Shown in pieces: positions 60,801-64,000 of a DNA stretch of 64,000 nucleotides; positions within the stretch are counted from its first letter, which is position 1; each line of letters begins with the position of its first letter. The DNA is from Dreissena polymorpha (lineage: Eukaryota > Mollusca > Bivalvia > Myida > Dreissenidae), in NCBI RefSeq assembly GCF_020536995.1, contig NC_068360.1, positions 1,023,292 to 1,087,291 on the forward strand. Reading direction: 5' to 3'. The position numbers and the translations under genes were made by a program. Below the pieces are notes generated by a model, which saw only the letters and a list, made by a program, of their open reading frames with translations, was not told where the DNA came from and did not search any database.

Positions 60801-63082
60801 TTTATAAACCGAAGATGTGGGCTACACCTGACATCAGTGATTAATGACATTATAACTTAATAGTTTATGATAGTAATTCACTAATATATTTATAATATAT
60901 GTTATAAATTATATTCATAGTAAATGTTATACTACTATTGTTTAACCTTTACATTGTTCACTAATGGTAAGTGGGACAGTCCTGAATGTAAGTACATGAT
61001 TTAACTGTTATATCCTAGTTCTTTATACTAACCTTAACATACCTTTACTCCTTTTAACGGGGCGGGGTGAAGACGTAGGCTTTACTTGCACTTCCTATAA
61101 AAGTTAAATCTTATTGTTGTAAAACAGTTTAATATTTTGTCAGTACAGTTTTGCGTTATAATTTTCCCCCCTTTTTTAATCAACCAGATTATTAGGACAG
61201 TCAGTTATAATTAACTTATCTTCATGACTATGGAGAGTTTAGAGATCGTTCGAGAATTTTCTAAAATTCTAGAGAAAGTAAATTATTTATTGCTCTTCAA
61301 GGATATGGGTGTCCATAATTGTTACTTGTTTAATGTACTACATAATTAATTATTGTTGTATATGTAAGTTGTTGAAATAAGGACTATACAAGAGTACTAG
61401 AATTTAAGGGCATTATTGTTAACCAAATGCATTAACAGGGCTGTTTGAGATGTAATGAGGAGACATGTGATAACCTACAAAGACAGTATTATTTTAGTTT
61501 TGATGCTGGGAGAGGAGCCTGCCTTTTTGTATTTCAAATTTTATGCTTGCAAGCCTGTGCTAAGTTCCTCGGTGTGTGATTTACAGAATTAGAGTAGGGA
61601 GGACTTACACTTTTTGATTCACATTTTTGTACCCTTTAGTACACATCTTTTGTACTACTATGAGGCCGGTGGGCTAGGATACTTCCCCTTCTGGTCCTCC
61701 TTATGTAATAGGCTCTCGCCATTATGATTAAATATAGGGCCCGGCAGGTCTCTTATTATTAGGCGCCTGGGGATATGCCACCCCGTTATAAGATTGAGAT
61801 GTAACAGTTGACTTTATATCTCCCATGCCATTTTGTGCCACGTGATTATTATTATGTTGGTTATGCATCTACCATTTTAGTTACCATTACCATTGGTTTC
61901 TTGCTTTGGTCCTTTACACCAACTGCATCCGCCATTTATGTTGAGGATCCCTGGACAGACGTGTGAGAACCACCCGGTCTAAATTCTCTTTTAACCAGTC
62001 TTTGTGAGGTTTTGGCACCCTAGAAATATTAGAGATACAAAGTGAATTTGGCATACACATTATTCTAACAATCATGTAGCTTGGGCTGTCTATCCCTTCA
62101 GTACTGAGACTCATGTTGTTAATGACTACGAGATATTGAGATTATAGATTATTGAGAGTAGAGAAGTTGATATTGTCAATTGAGGAATATAAGATTTTGC
62201 CCTGCACTTATGCTGTATATAAATACGTGCGAACGTTCGCAGAGATGTACAGAGTTATAGTTGCCCTAGAATTACACGAGATGATAGAAGTTATAATTGT
62301 ACTTAAAGCATTATTGCTGAAATTGTGAAACTCGGAAATTACTGTTGCCCTTACTGTGATGAGGTATACCAATCCAACAGACATATGTATTCAGGACTAC
62401 TCTTACCTGATGGCCACAGGGAGAGGTACTAATTTATTGAGGAGAAGGATATAGCCATATGTGTATATTGGTAGGTTGATGTAAATATGTTGTGTAAATA
62501 TGTTGACAATTATAATTATTATAAACAATGCTACTTATAAGTTAAGTTAAAAATCATAATTGTAATTTAGTTAGGAATGTTGAGTACTTGGTATGATAGA
62601 GTTTATCTAACTGACCGTGACTTGACATAATACCTTGTATTGTTCAAGTAAATATGCCCGACTGGGACTCCCAAATGTGTACCTGCTACTTGTATATCTG
62701 AAAATGGTCATGTACATTTGTTTATTATTACAATTGATATACTAGTCTTATTATTTGGACTACATGTTACACTTGATCGCAATAAGACAATTTATTTATC
62801 TTGTGAAATATATACCTTACTGTACAAGCATTAATAATTAATCGTTACATAAATTTTAATTGTTCAATTGTTATTGTTTTGCTAATGTTACGATTACTCA
62901 TTTTCCGGGGACACAACTCCTTAACGTTAATGTGTTATAACATGGAGAGTGCTTTCCCTGCTTTGTGAATGTTAATTAACTAAGGCGTGATCAATTTAAA
63001 ATTTCAATTTAGCATTTGGATTTTTCCTTAATTGTTAAGACTTACCTGTTCGCTCTGTATTCGGGGTCCGAATCCCTTTTTC
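60801..63082 (+). other. Noncoding 3' stretch of the LTR element
   Basis: About 2.3 kb between the minisatellite and the polypurine tract. No convincing reading frame on either strand and no env-like gene. Unusually long for a Ty3 element. Confidence 0.5.
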
Positions 63083-63095
63083 AGGGAGGGTGCAG
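63083..63095 (+). other. Polypurine tract
   Basis: AGGGAGGGTGCAG immediately before the 3' LTR, the expected plus-strand priming site. Confidence 0.7.
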
Positions 63096-64000
63096 TGTTA
63101 GAAAGCTTTCGTCATGAAATGCTACTACGGATAATCAATTGTAGTTTTATTTGCTAAACAACCTGCATGTCCGGGAGACCTCGATCTAAATATAGTACTA
63201 ATTCCGAGACGAATCGAATTGTCGTCATGGGCTTTCCCTCCCTCTTTTGCAGTATAATGGATGTTAAATTATATTCTATTGTTTTCACTCTAACTAGCAA
63301 GATGTCGGAGTTTATGTTGGTTTACTATAGTTATATAAATAATTGTGAAGAATATATTATCCTTGAATATACATGTTGACTTCAAACTATACGCTTCGGC
63401 ATGTTCCGTGCGCTACGAACATCGCCGAAACGTTGCTCGGTTATGACCGTAAATTCTTATTCTACAGAGCTCCGTACATGTCATAATTTTGCTGACGTCA
63501 TCCGGAGCGATTCATAGGGTATATACACCCAGACTTTTCCGGAGCATTTGCCAATCTTTCCTAACACTTTTCCGACGAAACCTCCTTTGTAATTTAAATA
63601 TAAACCACTCCGGATGGCAGAAAGTGAGGTATATAACATAGTAAACATTCCCGTATTTTCGGAACAGTTCCACCCGGAGCTGCTCCGTATATGTTATAAT
63701 AAATAACCAGTTACTTTCCTGACAACAATAATAATAAACAGCGGCCATGTTTGTCCATTGTTATGATGGGTACGGAGCTCAGAGACAGTTATGCCTAGAT
63801 ATGACAATATTATAATTCATCAATGTACCAGATTTTGCATGTGTATAACCTATGTACATGTATGATGTAATTAACGATTCCATTATATGAATACCATGCG
63901 AACTCAATAGAAAAATAAATAAATGTCTTAACCGGAACTCGGACTTCGTCATCCTTCCATACAAATATTAAATATCGTTGTTGTGCAACAACGGACCTGC
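63096..64000 (+). repeat. 3' LTR (truncated by window end)
   Basis: Begins TGTTAG; about 905 bp visible, about 98% identical to the 5' LTR. The CRE is kept; the TATA motif differs by one base (TATATACA). Confidence 0.9.

Larger units (their letters stand above)
51595..64000 (+). mobile_element. Ty3/Gypsy LTR retroelement with accessory frames, nearly complete in window
   Basis: Two direct LTRs, tRNA-Leu-like primer site, long leader, gag, protease, RT, RNase H, integrase, two accessory frames, a noncoding 3' stretch, polypurine tract, 3' LTR. The window ends about 45 bp before the predicted right end (total near 12.45 kb). The visible LTR overlap (about 905 bp) differs at about 15 positions (about 1.7%), so insertion is recent relative to the segmental duplication, perhaps a few million years at commonly assumed rates. 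Broken, about half a dozen breaks in gag-pol. It is inserted in the third TatD remnant. Confidence 0.88.

Noticed and set aside
60347-60860. Overlapping frames rich in STMSNLRC-type repeats
   Set aside because: Translation of the 14-bp minisatellite in several frames at once; no gene.
61914-62114. Possible env-like or other gene in the 3' stretch of the LTR element
   Set aside because: Short frame with no signal peptide, membrane segment or cysteine pattern.

Overview
The window looks like nuclear DNA of a bivalve mollusc. It is AT-rich, has long introns, and is crowded with non-autonomous transposons and tandem arrays. A palindromic MITE-like repeat (whole copy at 28,898-29,146; tandemly amplified arms at 21.5-22.2 kb and 44.6-45.5 kb) is one I recall as very abundant in Dreissena (zebra/quagga mussels). 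The genus is therefore a recollection, not a database result.

Two host genes can be read, both on the minus strand. The first is a secreted CUB-domain protein: five exons between 344 and 7,394, two cubilin-like CUB domains, running off the left edge. The second is a secreted alpha-carbonic anhydrase: eight exons, 27,025-32,686, all catalytic residues present, but with one frame inconsistency in exon 4. The two genes start with nearly the same signal-peptide exon, because that exon lies in a direct segmental duplication: copy A about 7,060-24,880, copy B about 32,350-50,697, roughly 85% identical by eye. The left edge of the homology falls inside intron 1 of both genes. One 5' module (probably with upstream untranslated exon and promoter) has thus been joined to two unrelated gene bodies. 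This is the most interesting observation here: exon shuffling by tandem duplication, producing two secreted proteins that may share regulation.

The duplicates have since diverged. Copy A carries three TTAA-flanked MITEs with a tRNA-Leu-like internal core, a 3.6-kb segment missing from B, and a long GA microsatellite. Copy B carries a 32-bp minisatellite of about 39 units just upstream of the carbonic anhydrase signal exon, and a 2.3-kb hAT-like element with a smaller palindromic MITE inside it. Both copies share an old, heavily broken Ty3/Gypsy pol fossil followed by PHD-finger-like and TatD-nuclease-like remnants. A third TatD-like remnant stands alone at 50,815-51,594.

The right end, from 51,595 past the window edge, is a much younger Ty3/Gypsy LTR element inserted into that third TatD remnant. 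Its LTRs are about 950 bp and about 98% identical where both are visible. It has a tRNA-Leu-type primer site, CRE and TATA sites in the LTR, gag, protease, RT, RNase H and integrase regions. Downstream of pol lie two unusual open frames, one with zinc-finger-like Cys/His motifs and one encoding a KCTD-type BTB domain. The element is broken (about half a dozen breaks). Stretches not mentioned above are AT-rich DNA in which I see no gene.
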